Both the position numbers and the translations under genes were made by a program. From NCBI GenBank assembly GCA_022794255.1, contig JAAWEL010000070.1:1-36629 (forward strand): a DNA stretch of 36,629 nt. The letters are read 5' to 3'. Under the pieces are notes generated by a model. That model searched no databases. It saw only the letters and a list, made by a program, of their open reading frames with translations, and had not been told where the DNA came from. The DNA comes from Lachnospiraceae bacterium (GTDB lineage Bacteria; Bacillota; Clostridia; Lachnospirales; Lachnospiraceae). Below, piece after piece: positions 1 through 7,222 of the stretch (position 1 is its first letter; every line of letters begins with the position of its first letter).

Positions 1-27
1 TCGAATCTGCTCCTTAGCTACTGCCAT
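1..27 (-). CDS. N-terminal fragment of a probable IS256-family transposase
   Basis: Only nine codons are inside the window (MAVAKEQIR), running off the left edge. An AAGGAG ribosome binding site lies about 9 bases before the ATG, so this is a genuine gene start. The N-terminus is similar to remembered IS256-family transposases, which usually run to about 400 residues. The catalytic DDE residues lie outside the window, so the call depends on these residues and the adjacent terminal-repeat-like sequence. Confidence 0.4.
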
Positions 28-120
28 AAAAATACTCCTTTTCGATAAGAATTGTCATATCTGAATTCTTACCAAAAAGGAGCCATTTTTTTCCAAAGAC
101 ACAAACTATTTTACACTACC
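1..120 (-). mobile_element. Edge of an IS256-like insertion sequence (partial)
   Basis: The minus strand reads inward from a candidate terminal inverted repeat at 93-120 (its minus-strand sequence begins GGTAGTGTAAAATAG). It passes a short untranslated stretch with an AAGGAG ribosome binding site and enters an ORF starting MAVAKEQIR. The repeat and the first residues resemble what I remember of IS256/mutator-type elements in gut Clostridia. Only one end is in view, so neither the second inverted repeat nor the target duplication can be checked. The family call is an inference. Confidence 0.45.
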
Positions 121-123
121 ATC

Positions 124-165
124 AAAAAAGCAGGCTAATGAATTATTTCATCCATCATCCTGCTT
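124..165 (-). terminator. Rho-independent terminator after spoVAC
   Basis: On the minus strand AAGCAGG pairs with CCTGCTT around a loop that itself holds an ATGAA/TTCAT inner stem, followed by six T residues. It lies about 45 bases after the spoVAC stop and directly before the IS-like end. This suggests the sporulation transcript ends here rather than continuing into spoVAD. Confidence 0.7.
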
Positions 166-210
166 ATAAAACTAATCACCAGATTAATTATCTACTTTCC
201 TATCTACCTA

Positions 211-666
211 TCAAATAACCCCCATCACTCCCCCAATCCAATAAATCACCCCAAGCATCCAACTGCTTAAAATCCCATAAAGTATCACCGGCCCCGCAAT
301 GGTAAAAATCTTACATCCGATTCCAAACACCTGTCCCTCCGCCTTATACTCAATCGCCGGCGCCACCACAGAATTGGCAAACCCCGTAATCGGCACCAGG
401 GCGCCGGCGCCGCCCCACTTGACGATCTTGGGATAGACATTAAGCCCAGTCAGCACAATGCTGAGCAAAATCAATTCCAGCTGCATCCACGTTACGGCTG
501 TCTCCTTCTCCATCCCCCAAAAATGCATCATACTCATAGTAGAAATCTGGCCCAGAAGACAGATGGTTCCTCCTGTCACAAATGCCCGAAGCATGTCTGC
601 TCCCAACGGATGAGTTGGTGTAACTTTCTTCACATATTTGTCATATTCCTGTTTATTTAATTCCAT
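211..666 (-). CDS. spoVAC: Stage V sporulation protein AC (SpoVAC)
   Basis: This is a membrane protein of 151 residues, the usual SpoVAC length. SpoVAC forms part of the inner-membrane channel that carries Ca-dipicolinate into the forespore and out at germination, and has been described as mechanosensitive. Residues 1-20 match the family start (NKQEYDKYVKKVTPTHPLG). At least four hydrophobic segments follow, including the conserved GGAGALVPITGFANSV stretch. The ATG at 664-666 is preceded by AGGAGA. It is the last gene of the spoVA run here. The usual downstream partners spoVAD and spoVAE are not next to it, because a terminator and an IS-like end follow. Confidence 0.93.
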   Translation of the reverse strand: MELNKQEYDKYVKKVTPTHPLGADMLRAFVTGGTICLLGQISTMSMMHFWGMEKETAVTWMQLELILLSIVLTGLNVYPKIVKWGGAGALVPITGFANSVVAPAIEYKAEGQVFGIGCKIFTIAGPVILYGILSSWMLGVIYWIGGVMGVI

Positions 667-779
667 ATCATTTCTCCTGGTATTTTTATTTTTCCTGTAT
701 GGATGTTTTAAAACTTCCGCTTTCCAATGTCCTTAAAATAAAATTTGGAAATTGATTGATTTTAATTCTTTCAATTTTC

Positions 780-1247
780 TCACAGACACATCCCTCTGGC
801 AAAATACACCAAGGATCCGGTAAGTTTTCCCAGAGCAACGGAAAGGATCACATATTGAAGTCCTACAGCCAGGCCGATTCTCCGGTTGATAACTGGCAGA
901 GCCTTTAAGGTTTCTGCCAAAGACATAACCAGACAGCCCACAAATATTCCGGATGCTATCCCAAAAATTCCCAGTATCAAATTTCCTCCGATTCCCAGGG
1001 GAATAGGAATTTCATAGATATCGGAAATATTTCCCAAAATTCCGCCTGCAATGATCAAGGTTTCATAGAGCAGAATCTGCCTGGTTTTTGTTCGTCCCAT
1101 GATTCGGGGAAATATGCCGATTATGGCAAGAAAAGCAAATACCCCTGCTGCAATAATCCCACCAGCGCTTAGTCCCAGAAACCCTAAAATGACATTTTGC
1201 CAAAGAGGTATCCCAAAACCCCCAGGCATTATGCTACTGAACGTCAA
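780..1247 (-). CDS. spoVAB: Stage V sporulation protein AB (SpoVAB)
   Basis: This is a small polytopic membrane protein of the SpoVA dipicolinate-transport set. The FAFLAIIGIFPRIMGRTKT stretch is typical of SpoVAB, and four or more hydrophobic segments span the protein. I chose the TTG at 1247, because AAAGGAG sits 7 bases upstream, giving 155 residues and a 14-base overlap with the end of spoVAA. The frame is open further upstream to 1271 (163 residues), but that start lacks a good ribosome binding site. An ATG at 1229 would match the shorter Bacillus protein (about 140 residues) but is too far from the site. A 113-base gap separates it from spoVAC. Confidence 0.88.
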   Translation of the reverse strand: MTFSSIMPGGFGIPLWQNVILGFLGLSAGGIIAAGVFAFLAIIGIFPRIMGRTKTRQILLYETLIIAGGILGNISDIYEIPIPLGIGGNLILGIFGIASGIFVGCLVMSLAETLKALPVINRRIGLAVGLQYVILSVALGKLTGSLVYFARGMCL

Positions 1248-1869
1248 TTCCCTGCTCCTTTCTCCCATCATTCTGAATCAGGGTCTTGCTGATGTTGTCC
1301 TCGTACAGACGCATCTCTACCTCCAATGGAGTGGGATCTGTGTTTATCTTCCACTTGGCAAAATGGTTGAAGAATATGATGATTCCTAAGGCCAGGCCAA
1401 TGGAATAGGTTAAATCTAAGATAGTAAAGCCATCAGCCTCATTTCCAGTTACCAGACGATAAAGCTCCTGAAACACGTCCCGCACATTGGCATCGTTGTT
1501 GAAGGTCATAATGGCAAATGCCGCACCAAAAAAACAGACAACGCAAACAAAGATGGTTTTTGTCCATTGCCACAGATACTTCGGGGGCTTAGGCGTCTGA
1601 TAATCGATAATATACTCTACTTTGCCAATATTATTCACCTGAATAGAAGTGTCCAGTGCCTCTAACTTTTCAATTACATCCAGGGCGTTCTCCACATATC
1701 GGTGATCCTTATCTTCTTTGATATGTTTTACCTTTACGCACTCACATTTATTTTGGATATTGGTGTCACTACAATAAATTTTCGCTACATCCTTCACATA
1801 AACATCCTGGGAGTGAACCTCTGTGATCTCGCTTAAGTTCAGATAAACGGTTTTTGTCGTGCTGCTCAC
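1234..1869 (-). CDS. spoVAA: Stage V sporulation protein AA (SpoVAA)
   Basis: This 211-residue protein is close to the Bacillus length of about 206. It has a soluble N-terminal domain (TVYLNLSEITEVHSQDVYVKDVAKIYCSD, a beta-rich region), followed by two hydrophobic segments near residues 103-123 and 150-170. It belongs to the SpoVA membrane complex for dipicolinate movement. The GTG start at 1867-1869 has GGGAGGTGA upstream. It overlaps the stop of the preceding 50-residue ORF by four bases, so the two are probably translationally coupled. Its position directly after sigF matches the spoIIA-spoVA neighbourhood in Bacillus. Confidence 0.9.
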   Translation of the reverse strand: MSSTTKTVYLNLSEITEVHSQDVYVKDVAKIYCSDTNIQNKCECVKVKHIKEDKDHRYVENALDVIEKLEALDTSIQVNNIGKVEYIIDYQTPKPPKYLWQWTKTIFVCVVCFFGAAFAIMTFNNDANVRDVFQELYRLVTGNEADGFTILDLTYSIGLALGIIIFFNHFAKWKINTDPTPLEVEMRLYEDNISKTLIQNDGRKEQGIDVQ

Positions 1870-2018
1870 AGTATCACCTCCCGGGACTCACATACCAGAG
1901 TACCTCCTGGTTCTGTCTGCGTGACTGCACCGAACAGACAATACCAGGCAATCAGGGCTGCCACTGACAAAAACAAGAATATCAAAACCAATCCGATTAA
2001 ATGTCTCAAAAAATCCAT
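1866..2018 (-). CDS. Small membrane protein between sigF and spoVAA
   Basis: This is a 50-residue ORF (MDFLRHLIGLVLIFLFLSVA...CESREVIL). It has one strong hydrophobic segment at about residues 8-32 and a polar tail. AAGGATG lies 7 bases before the ATG. Its stop codon overlaps the GTG start of spoVAA by four bases, which is typical of real coupled genes. It lies about 38 bases after sigF in the same operon. I do not recognise the family. A role with the SpoVA complex or in the forespore membrane is inferred from position only. Confidence 0.7.
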   Translation of the reverse strand: MDFLRHLIGLVLIFLFLSVAALIAWYCLFGAVTQTEPGGTLVCESREVIL

Positions 2019-2055
2019 ATATTCACATCCTTTTCTTTTGTCTTAGTATGTGTGA

Positions 2056-2775
2056 TTATAAGCTTAGATATTCTCTCATTTGGCGAAGAATCCTTTTTTC
2101 AAGCCGTGACACCTGAACCTGGGAAATATTTAAATCCGCGGCAATTTGGCTCTGAGTCTCATTTTCAAAATAGCGCCGCATAATTATCTCCCTATCCTTT
2201 TCTGTCAGTCTTTTTAACAATTCCTCTAAAACCATCCGATTCAACAGTTCCTCCTGCTGCTCCCGCTCATCGGTCAGCTTATCTAAAAGCCGAAGATTCT
2301 GATCCTCTCCGGAACCAACTGTTTTGTAGATAGACTCCACCTCTGTGGCTGCCTCCATGGAAGCAGCCACTTCTTCACGGCTGGCTCCGATCCGCACTGC
2401 CAGCTCCTCCAGCCCTGGTTCCCGTCCCAGCTCCCAAATCATCTGTTCTCTGGCGCTGCTGACTCTCATTCCCAGTTCTTTTAAAGACCGGCTCACTTTG
2501 ATCATGCCGTCATCCCGAAGAAAACGTTTGATTTCCCCAGTAATCATAGGAACAGCATAAGTGGAAAATTTCACATCAAAATCAAGATTAAATTTGTCAA
2601 TTGCCTTGATCAATCCAATGCAGCCGATCTGGTACAAATCCTCCAGTTCATGTCCTCTTCCGGCAAAGCGGCGCACAATACTCCACACTAGACCTACATT
2701 GTCCATCACCAATTGGTTTCTGGCTTCCTGGTCTCCGGCATGAGCCTGGCGGATCAGTTTCGTGGTTTCTTCCAT
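2056..2775 (-). CDS. sigF: RNA polymerase sigma-F factor (forespore-specific)
   Basis: This is a 239-residue sigma-70 family protein. Region 2 is recognisable from LVWSIVRRFAGRGHELEDLYQIGCIGLIKAIDKF and FSTYAVPMITGEIKRFLRDDG. Region 3 follows, and region 4 holds the helix-turn-helix ETQSQIAADLNISQVQVSRLEKRIL. Sigma-F is the first forespore sigma factor and is held inactive by SpoIIAB, whose gene ends 6 bases upstream. The order spoIIAA-spoIIAB-sigF identifies it as sigma-F rather than sigma-G or sigma-B. The GxxLEDLYQIG and GEIKRFLRDDG motifs support this. Confidence 0.96.
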   Translation of the reverse strand: MEETTKLIRQAHAGDQEARNQLVMDNVGLVWSIVRRFAGRGHELEDLYQIGCIGLIKAIDKFNLDFDVKFSTYAVPMITGEIKRFLRDDGMIKVSRSLKELGMRVSSAREQMIWELGREPGLEELAVRIGASREEVAASMEAATEVESIYKTVGSGEDQNLRLLDKLTDEREQQEELLNRMVLEELLKRLTEKDREIIMRRYFENETQSQIAADLNISQVQVSRLEKRILRQMREYLSL

Positions 2776-2781
2776 GCTCCA

Positions 2782-3198
2782 TCACCTGCCGATTTTCTTT
2801 TTCATTGTCACCAGAGTTCCCCGCCCTGGCTCTGATTCCACCTGCACCTGATCCATAAATGCCTCCATAAAGGAAAAACCCATACCGGATCGTTCTCCTG
2901 ATTTATCCGTAGTATACATAGGTTCCATGGCCTTTTTCACGTCCTGTATCCCCACACCTAAATCTCTCACCACGACTGTCAAAAGCTGGCCTTCTGTCTG
3001 CAGCTCCATATAGATAATGCCTTCCTTTTCCTGGTATCCGTGAATCACTGCATTGGTGACAGCCTCTGATACTGCTGTTTTCACATCATCCAGTTCCTCC
3101 AAAGTAGGATCCAGACGGCTCATAAAGACTGCCGTCACCACCCGGGCCAACTCCTCATTTTTTGATAAACTCTCAATTTCCATCCGAAAGCGTTCCAT
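2782..3198 (-). CDS. spoIIAB: Anti-sigma-F factor and serine kinase SpoIIAB
   Basis: SpoIIAB binds sigma-F and uses ATP to phosphorylate SpoIIAA on serine. The GHKL ATPase boxes are visible: the N box SEAVTNAVIHGY with Asn49, the G1 box RDLGVGI near residue 80, and the G2 box GERSGMGFSFM near residue 108. I start it at the ATG at 3198 because GGAGG lies just upstream. This gives 138 residues; the frame is open to 3219 but has no ribosome binding site there. Unlike the tightly packed arrangement usual for this operon, 540 bases holding a tandem repeat array separate it from spoIIAA. Confidence 0.95.
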   Translation of the reverse strand: MERFRMEIESLSKNEELARVVTAVFMSRLDPTLEELDDVKTAVSEAVTNAVIHGYQEKEGIIYMELQTEGQLLTVVVRDLGVGIQDVKKAMEPMYTTDKSGERSGMGFSFMEAFMDQVQVESEPGRGTLVTMKKKIGR

Positions 3199-3280
3199 TC
3201 TTATCCTCCAGCGGCACATTTTTGCGCCATTTATTCTGCTCTCTGTTATTTTGTCTCCTGCAGTGCGATCTCTCTATTTT

Positions 3281-3690
3281 ACCTTCTGTTCCTTTATCCG
3301 CTACCTCTTCATCCTCTATTCCCCTTCTTCCCGTTACCTCATCCTTTTCCCCATTACCTCATCCTCTTTCCTCTGTTCCCTCATCCCCTTCCCCCTTTCC
3401 CTGTTCCTTTATCTCCTACTCTCTCATCCTTTGCTCTTTCATCTCCTTACTCTCTCATCCCTTGCTCTTTTATCCCCTTCTCTCTCATCCCTCGCTCTTT
3501 CATCTCCTTACTCTCTCATCCTTTGCTCTTTTATCCCCTTCTCTCTCATCTTTTGCTCTTTCATCCCCTTACTCTCTCATCCCTTGCTCTTTTATCCCTG
3601 GCTCTTTCATCCCTTACTCTTTTATCCCCTTCTCTCTCATCCCTTGCCCTTTCATCCCTTACTCTCTCATCCCTCACCTTTCATCCCTGC
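3281..3690. repeat. Polypyrimidine/polypurine tandem array inside the spoIIA operon
   Basis: The plus strand is almost pure C/T with sparse A and G. From about 3405 to 3690 it consists of some 19 units of 14-16 bases, consensus CYTRCTCTYTCATCC. Units group into a higher-order repeat of 61 bases (16+15+15+15) whose first unit begins near 3445, 3506 and 3567. From 3281 to about 3405 the units are degraded. The transcribed RNA is therefore GA-rich, with recurring GGAUGA and AAGGAGAUGAA words resembling Shine-Dalgarno sites. Read in a 15-base frame on the minus strand, the units give RDERV/RDERA repeats, but each 16-base unit shifts the frame. I do not call a protein here. The rest of 3199-3738 shows nothing recognisable. 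Confidence 0.9.
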
Positions 3691-3738
3691 ACACCAGACT
3701 CCCCATTTGTGCTTTATCTGCGTCTGCCCCTTATATCT

Positions 3739-4077
3739 TTAACCAATCAAAGCCGCCTCTTTTGTATCATAATGTTCCATCAATTTTCCGATTCCTCCAA
3801 TCGTAAGGATCCGGTGAACACGGGCATTGACACCGCACAAGGCCACCTCTCCTCCATTGGCCGTCATCTGCTTATACCGGTTCAGCAAAACTCCAATTCC
3901 TGAAGAATCCATAAATTCTGTTCTGCTAAAATCAAAAATCACACGGTTAATATAATTTTCTGCTAAAAGCAAATCCGTCTCATATTTCAAATTCCTGCAG
4001 TTGTGATGGTCCAGCTCCTTGGGAAGATGGATGATCAGCACATGCCCCCGTGCCTCGTATGTAAATGACTGTTTCAT
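3739..4077 (-). CDS. spoIIAA: Anti-anti-sigma factor SpoIIAA
   Basis: This is a 112-residue STAS-domain protein. Dephosphorylated SpoIIAA binds SpoIIAB and frees sigma-F; SpoIIE phosphatase reactivates it. The phosphorylation motif EFMDSSGIGVLL places the target serine at residue 58, the same position as in Bacillus. I start it at the ATG at 4077, which has GAGGAG 8 bases upstream; a GTG nine bases earlier would overlap the ribosome binding site. It is the first gene of the spoIIA operon. I could not find a convincing sigma-H promoter in the 110 bases between it and the upstream terminator. Confidence 0.95.
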   Translation of the reverse strand: MKQSFTYEARGHVLIIHLPKELDHHNCRNLKYETDLLLAENYINRVIFDFSRTEFMDSSGIGVLLNRYKQMTANGGEVALCGVNARVHRILTIGGIGKLMEHYDTKEAALIG

Positions 4078-4187
4078 AAATATCACTCCTCACGTTTATT
4101 TCTGTACAACCGTTCAATCAGCCAGGACATTTTGACTTTTTCCTGGATTCAGAATCCTTTAATCTTCTAAATCTAAATCTTTAAAAC

Positions 4188-4229
4188 CAAAAAAAGACAC
4201 AACAAGCCCTGAATTTCTCTTGTCGTATC
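4188..4229 (-). terminator. Terminator of the valS-folC-TPR operon
   Basis: On the minus strand GATACGACAAG pairs with CTTGTTGTGTC (with GU pairs), followed by a run of seven T residues. It lies about 40 bases after the TPR gene stop and separates that operon from spoIIAA. A T run also follows the hairpin on the plus strand. Confidence 0.75.
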
Positions 4230-4269
4230 TTTTTTTATTTTCTCAGATTGTAATTTTGTAAAAGGGCAT

Positions 4270-5574
4270 TTAATACCCTCTCTGTTCCTTAGCCTGAGAG
4301 GCATATTCCGAACTTCCATGATTCATAATAATTTCTCCGAAATACTCATTGGCCTTGTCCGTATCCCCTGCATTTTTATAAGCCAGACCGATCTTGTAGA
4401 TAACGCCCACATTACCTCCGTTAATCTGCAGGCTTTTCTGAAAATAATCCACTGCTCGGGCATGATTGCCCTGGGTCACTGCCTCATCTCCCATCTGCTC
4501 CAGCACCTGATAGCCATTCTGTGTCATATCCTGCTGCAACCATGCCACAATGTCATCCAAAACTCCGTCTGCCAGCACAGAAAAATCTGTCTCCACATAA
4601 ATCTGAACTGCACTTTTCATATCTTCATTTCGATATGCTTGAAGGATCTGTGCCAGTCTCTGGTACTGGCTGATCACGCCTCCGCTGTTATTGACCATGG
4701 TTTCCAGACTGGATTCTGCCTCCTCCTGAGCTGCGTTAGCCTCCTGAAGCTTTTTATTCAAATCATCAATCTCAAGACTTTTCTGATTTACCAGCTCCAG
4801 ATTCTGCCGCATTTCCTCCTGATGCCTGCTGACAATCGAATCCCGGATAGTGGGAGTCACCAAAAAGAAAACCACCACCACTCCCAGCACCAGACCAGCC
4901 AGAATATTTAGCACAGACTGCAGACCGGTGTTCTCCTTGTAGCTGGGTGGCAGAATAATATCATCGTCCTGCATCTGCCGATGAGAAAAAGCATTGTTCA
5001 GCTTTCTTTTTTCCACCTCTGCCCGTCCTGTGTTCTGCTTGGCAATGGCCATATAACGCTGTGTGAGAGGATTGTACCGATCCACCTTGATAGCCTGAAA
5101 CAGGCAGCGCCCTGCCTTCGTATAATCCTCGTGGTGAATATACAAAAGCGCCAGAAGCTGCTGCGCTCTGACAAATCTCGGCATCTCCTCTACCATCCGC
5201 ATCAACAGCAAAACAGCCAAATCTTCATTATCATTCCGGGCGTAATGCAGCGATTGGTTGTACTTTTTTGCAGCCTGGTCGGCCATATCCAGATATCCTG
5301 GCGCCTCCTGCAACTCCTTTAAATATTCTTCTGCCAGATTGTCCGCTTCCTGAAGATTCAAACTGATAATCCATTGAGCCAGGGCAGCTCCCACCTCTCC
5401 TGTCTCATGATATATGAGCCCTAAAAGATTCCTGGCATCTGTCTGATATTTATTAAAACGAAGGCTTTTTTTCAGAGCATCCACAGCACCGGTCAAATCC
5501 CGGTTTTTTGCTTTAGCAAGCCCTGTATTGTAATAAGCATTGGAAATCTGACGATTTCTCATTCCTGCATTCAT
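4270..5574 (-). CDS. Membrane-anchored TPR protein with central coiled coil
   Basis: This is a 434-residue protein of unknown function. The N-terminal half (about residues 10-180) holds TPR-like helix pairs (AYYNTGLAKAKNRDLTGAVDALKKSL). A single membrane segment lies near 221-241 (VLNILAGLVLGVVVVFFLV). A coiled coil spans about 250-300 (RHQEEMRQNLELVNQKSLEIDDLNKKLQEANAA). A final TPR pair lies at about 365-430 (AVDYFQKSLQINGGNVGVIYKIGLAYKNAGDTDKANEYF). It has no signal peptide, so the N-terminal TPRs probably lie in the cytoplasm and the coiled coil with the C-terminal TPRs outside, though the opposite topology is possible. It follows valS-folC in one transcript and ends at a terminator. I infer a scaffolding role in the envelope. 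Confidence 0.75.
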   Translation of the reverse strand: MNAGMRNRQISNAYYNTGLAKAKNRDLTGAVDALKKSLRFNKYQTDARNLLGLIYHETGEVGAALAQWIISLNLQEADNLAEEYLKELQEAPGYLDMADQAAKKYNQSLHYARNDNEDLAVLLLMRMVEEMPRFVRAQQLLALLYIHHEDYTKAGRCLFQAIKVDRYNPLTQRYMAIAKQNTGRAEVEKRKLNNAFSHRQMQDDDIILPPSYKENTGLQSVLNILAGLVLGVVVVFFLVTPTIRDSIVSRHQEEMRQNLELVNQKSLEIDDLNKKLQEANAAQEEAESSLETMVNNSGGVISQYQRLAQILQAYRNEDMKSAVQIYVETDFSVLADGVLDDIVAWLQQDMTQNGYQVLEQMGDEAVTQGNHARAVDYFQKSLQINGGNVGVIYKIGLAYKNAGDTDKANEYFGEIIMNHGSSEYASQAKEQRGY

Positions 5575-5618
5575 GCCTTATTGACCTCTAATTCTTCTCT
5601 CTGTATCCCTTTGGTATA

Positions 5619-5759
5619 TTACAGCTGTCTTTTTTCATTTAACAGTTCCACCATCAGATCTGTCATATCGGTCAGATCTTCTTTTCCAATGGCATCCTCC
5701 ACATTTCCAATCTCCGGGCTGGGCCGGAAACGTTTTAATTCCTCCTCAAAATCCAGCAA
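5619..5759 (-). CDS. Small acidic protein with TTG start, between folC and the TPR gene
   Basis: This ORF encodes 46 residues (LLDFEEELKRFRPSPEIG...DLTDMTDLMVELLNEKRQL). A perfect AGGAGG lies 8 bases before the TTG, stronger than the site of the next gene. The protein is acidic and probably helical. I have seen similar short DFEEELKRFxPS proteins beside folC in Lachnospiraceae but know no function. It lies 45 bases before the TPR gene and 83 bases after folC in the same orientation, so it is part of that operon. Confidence 0.65.
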   Translation of the reverse strand: MLDFEEELKRFRPSPEIGNVEDAIGKEDLTDMTDLMVELLNEKRQL

Positions 5760-5842
5760 TCCTTATCCCTCCTCGTCTCACGCTTGCGCAATCCCTGTTT
5801 GTATTTCTAAAGCTTTCCCTGCTTCTCCTCTCCCGCAAAACC

Positions 5843-7108
5843 CTAACCCCTCATACGTATTCCATCACCTAAAGGACTTCCTCTCAACAACTCCTTAATC
5901 TCACCGATCAAGTACAAAGAGCCTACCACATACAGCCTGTCCTCCTTTGTCTTGTGGCTTAAAGCCACCTCCAGAGCCTGGCTGACTGTCTCGCAGGACT
6001 CTACCACTTCACAGCCTTCCCTTTCAAACTGTTCTGCCAGTATCTGTTCCTTAAGTCCCCGGTCACTCCTTAAGTGTACCACAGTTACCCGTTCCAAGGG
6101 AAGTGCTTTGCACAACAAATGGATCATTTCTCTGTAATCTTTATCCTCCACTGCTGCGAACAATAGCTGAATATTCTTCTTTTTCCCTGAGAGCTGTCCA
6201 TGCACTGCCTGGATAAATGCCTCTATTCCTCCTGGGTTGTGGGCACCGTCCAGCCAGATATCCGGAGCTACCTCTTCCATGCGGCCGGGCCAGTATACCT
6301 TTTTCAGGCCTCTTTGACAAACTGCTTTATCTGCTTTGGGAATATTTAAGACCTGCAGCGCTTTTTTTGCCAATGTTGCATTCATAGCCTGATAAGGAGC
6401 AGCAAAAAAGGCTTTGTCCTCTTCTGTCACATCCATCTCTCCTACTGGAAAAGCCGGTGAGCCCATTTTCTCTGCCTGCATACCGATCACCTTTGAGGCA
6501 GACGGATCATGATTATCGTAAATCACCGGCACACCTGCCTTGATGATTCCAGCTTTCTCTGCCGCAATCTCAGGGATCGTATCTCCCAGATACTTGGTAT
6601 GATCAAGACTGACAGAGGTGATAATACACCCAATCGGACGTGCTATCACATTGGTTGTATCCAATCGCCCGCCCAGGCCCGTCTCCAGAATCACATATTC
6701 TGTTTTCTTTCTGGTAAACAGAACCATTGCCATGAGAAATACAAACTCAAAAAATGTGGGATGACAATAACCTTGCTTTATCATTTTCTTTGTCACAGAC
6801 AGAACCTGGCGGAAGCAGTCCTCAAAGTCTGCCTCCGCTGCCAGCTCCCCATTAATCAGGAAACGCTCCCGGATATCAATCAAGTGAGGTGAGACAAATG
6901 TACCAACCTGATATCCGGCTTCTCTTAATATGGAAGTCAAATCCGCACACACAGATCCTTTTCCGTTGGTCCCTGCCACATGAATGACAGACAGGGACTC
7001 CTCCGGGTTTTCCAACTCCCTTAAAAAATCTTTCACCTGTTCCAGAGTATTTTTCCTCCTGGCCCAGAATGGTATTTTTAAAATATAATCTTTCGCCTGT
7101 TCATACAT
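5843..7108 (-). CDS. folC: Bifunctional folylpolyglutamate / dihydrofolate synthase
   Basis: FolC adds glutamate to folates and, in many bacteria, to dihydropteroate, using ATP in the cytoplasm. The Mur-ligase-type P-loop VAGTNGKGSV lies at about residues 44-53, and the C-terminal DGAHNPGG motif lies near residue 300. I take the ATG at 7108 (MYEQAKDYILKIPFWARRKN), giving 421 residues, because this is where family similarity begins. The frame is open to 7180 but the extra residues look non-conserved, and no strong ribosome binding site decides the matter. It follows valS, as in many Firmicutes, and may be translated from the valS transcript. Confidence 0.94.
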   Translation of the reverse strand: MYEQAKDYILKIPFWARRKNTLEQVKDFLRELENPEESLSVIHVAGTNGKGSVCADLTSILREAGYQVGTFVSPHLIDIRERFLINGELAAEADFEDCFRQVLSVTKKMIKQGYCHPTFFEFVFLMAMVLFTRKKTEYVILETGLGGRLDTTNVIARPIGCIITSVSLDHTKYLGDTIPEIAAEKAGIIKAGVPVIYDNHDPSASKVIGMQAEKMGSPAFPVGEMDVTEEDKAFFAAPYQAMNATLAKKALQVLNIPKADKAVCQRGLKKVYWPGRMEEVAPDIWLDGAHNPGGIEAFIQAVHGQLSGKKKNIQLLFAAVEDKDYREMIHLLCKALPLERVTVVHLRSDRGLKEQILAEQFEREGCEVVESCETVSQALEVALSHKTKEDRLYVVGSLYLIGEIKELLRGSPLGDGIRMRG

Positions 7109-7222
7109 AACTATAATATATGTGAAATTTTCCTGTTTATGAATCCGATTTGCAGCTTCTTGCCCAGTTCCGGCGGGCACAGGCTTTTAGCCGGGCCACT
7201 CTACAGGCTGCTGACATTTTTG

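Noticed and set aside
3405-3690. CRISPR array
   Set aside because: Units are contiguous with no unique spacers, and no cas gene is present.
3053-3903. Three long overlapping plus-strand ORFs rich in Ser, Leu and Pro
   Set aside because: They exist only because a pyrimidine-rich strand has almost no stop codons; all three frames are open together, none has a ribosome binding site, and they run antisense to spoIIAA and spoIIAB.
4078-4187. Sigma-H promoter for spoIIA
   Set aside because: Expected from knowledge of spoIIA, but AGGA and GAAT words present here do not have the right spacing; I could not support a position.
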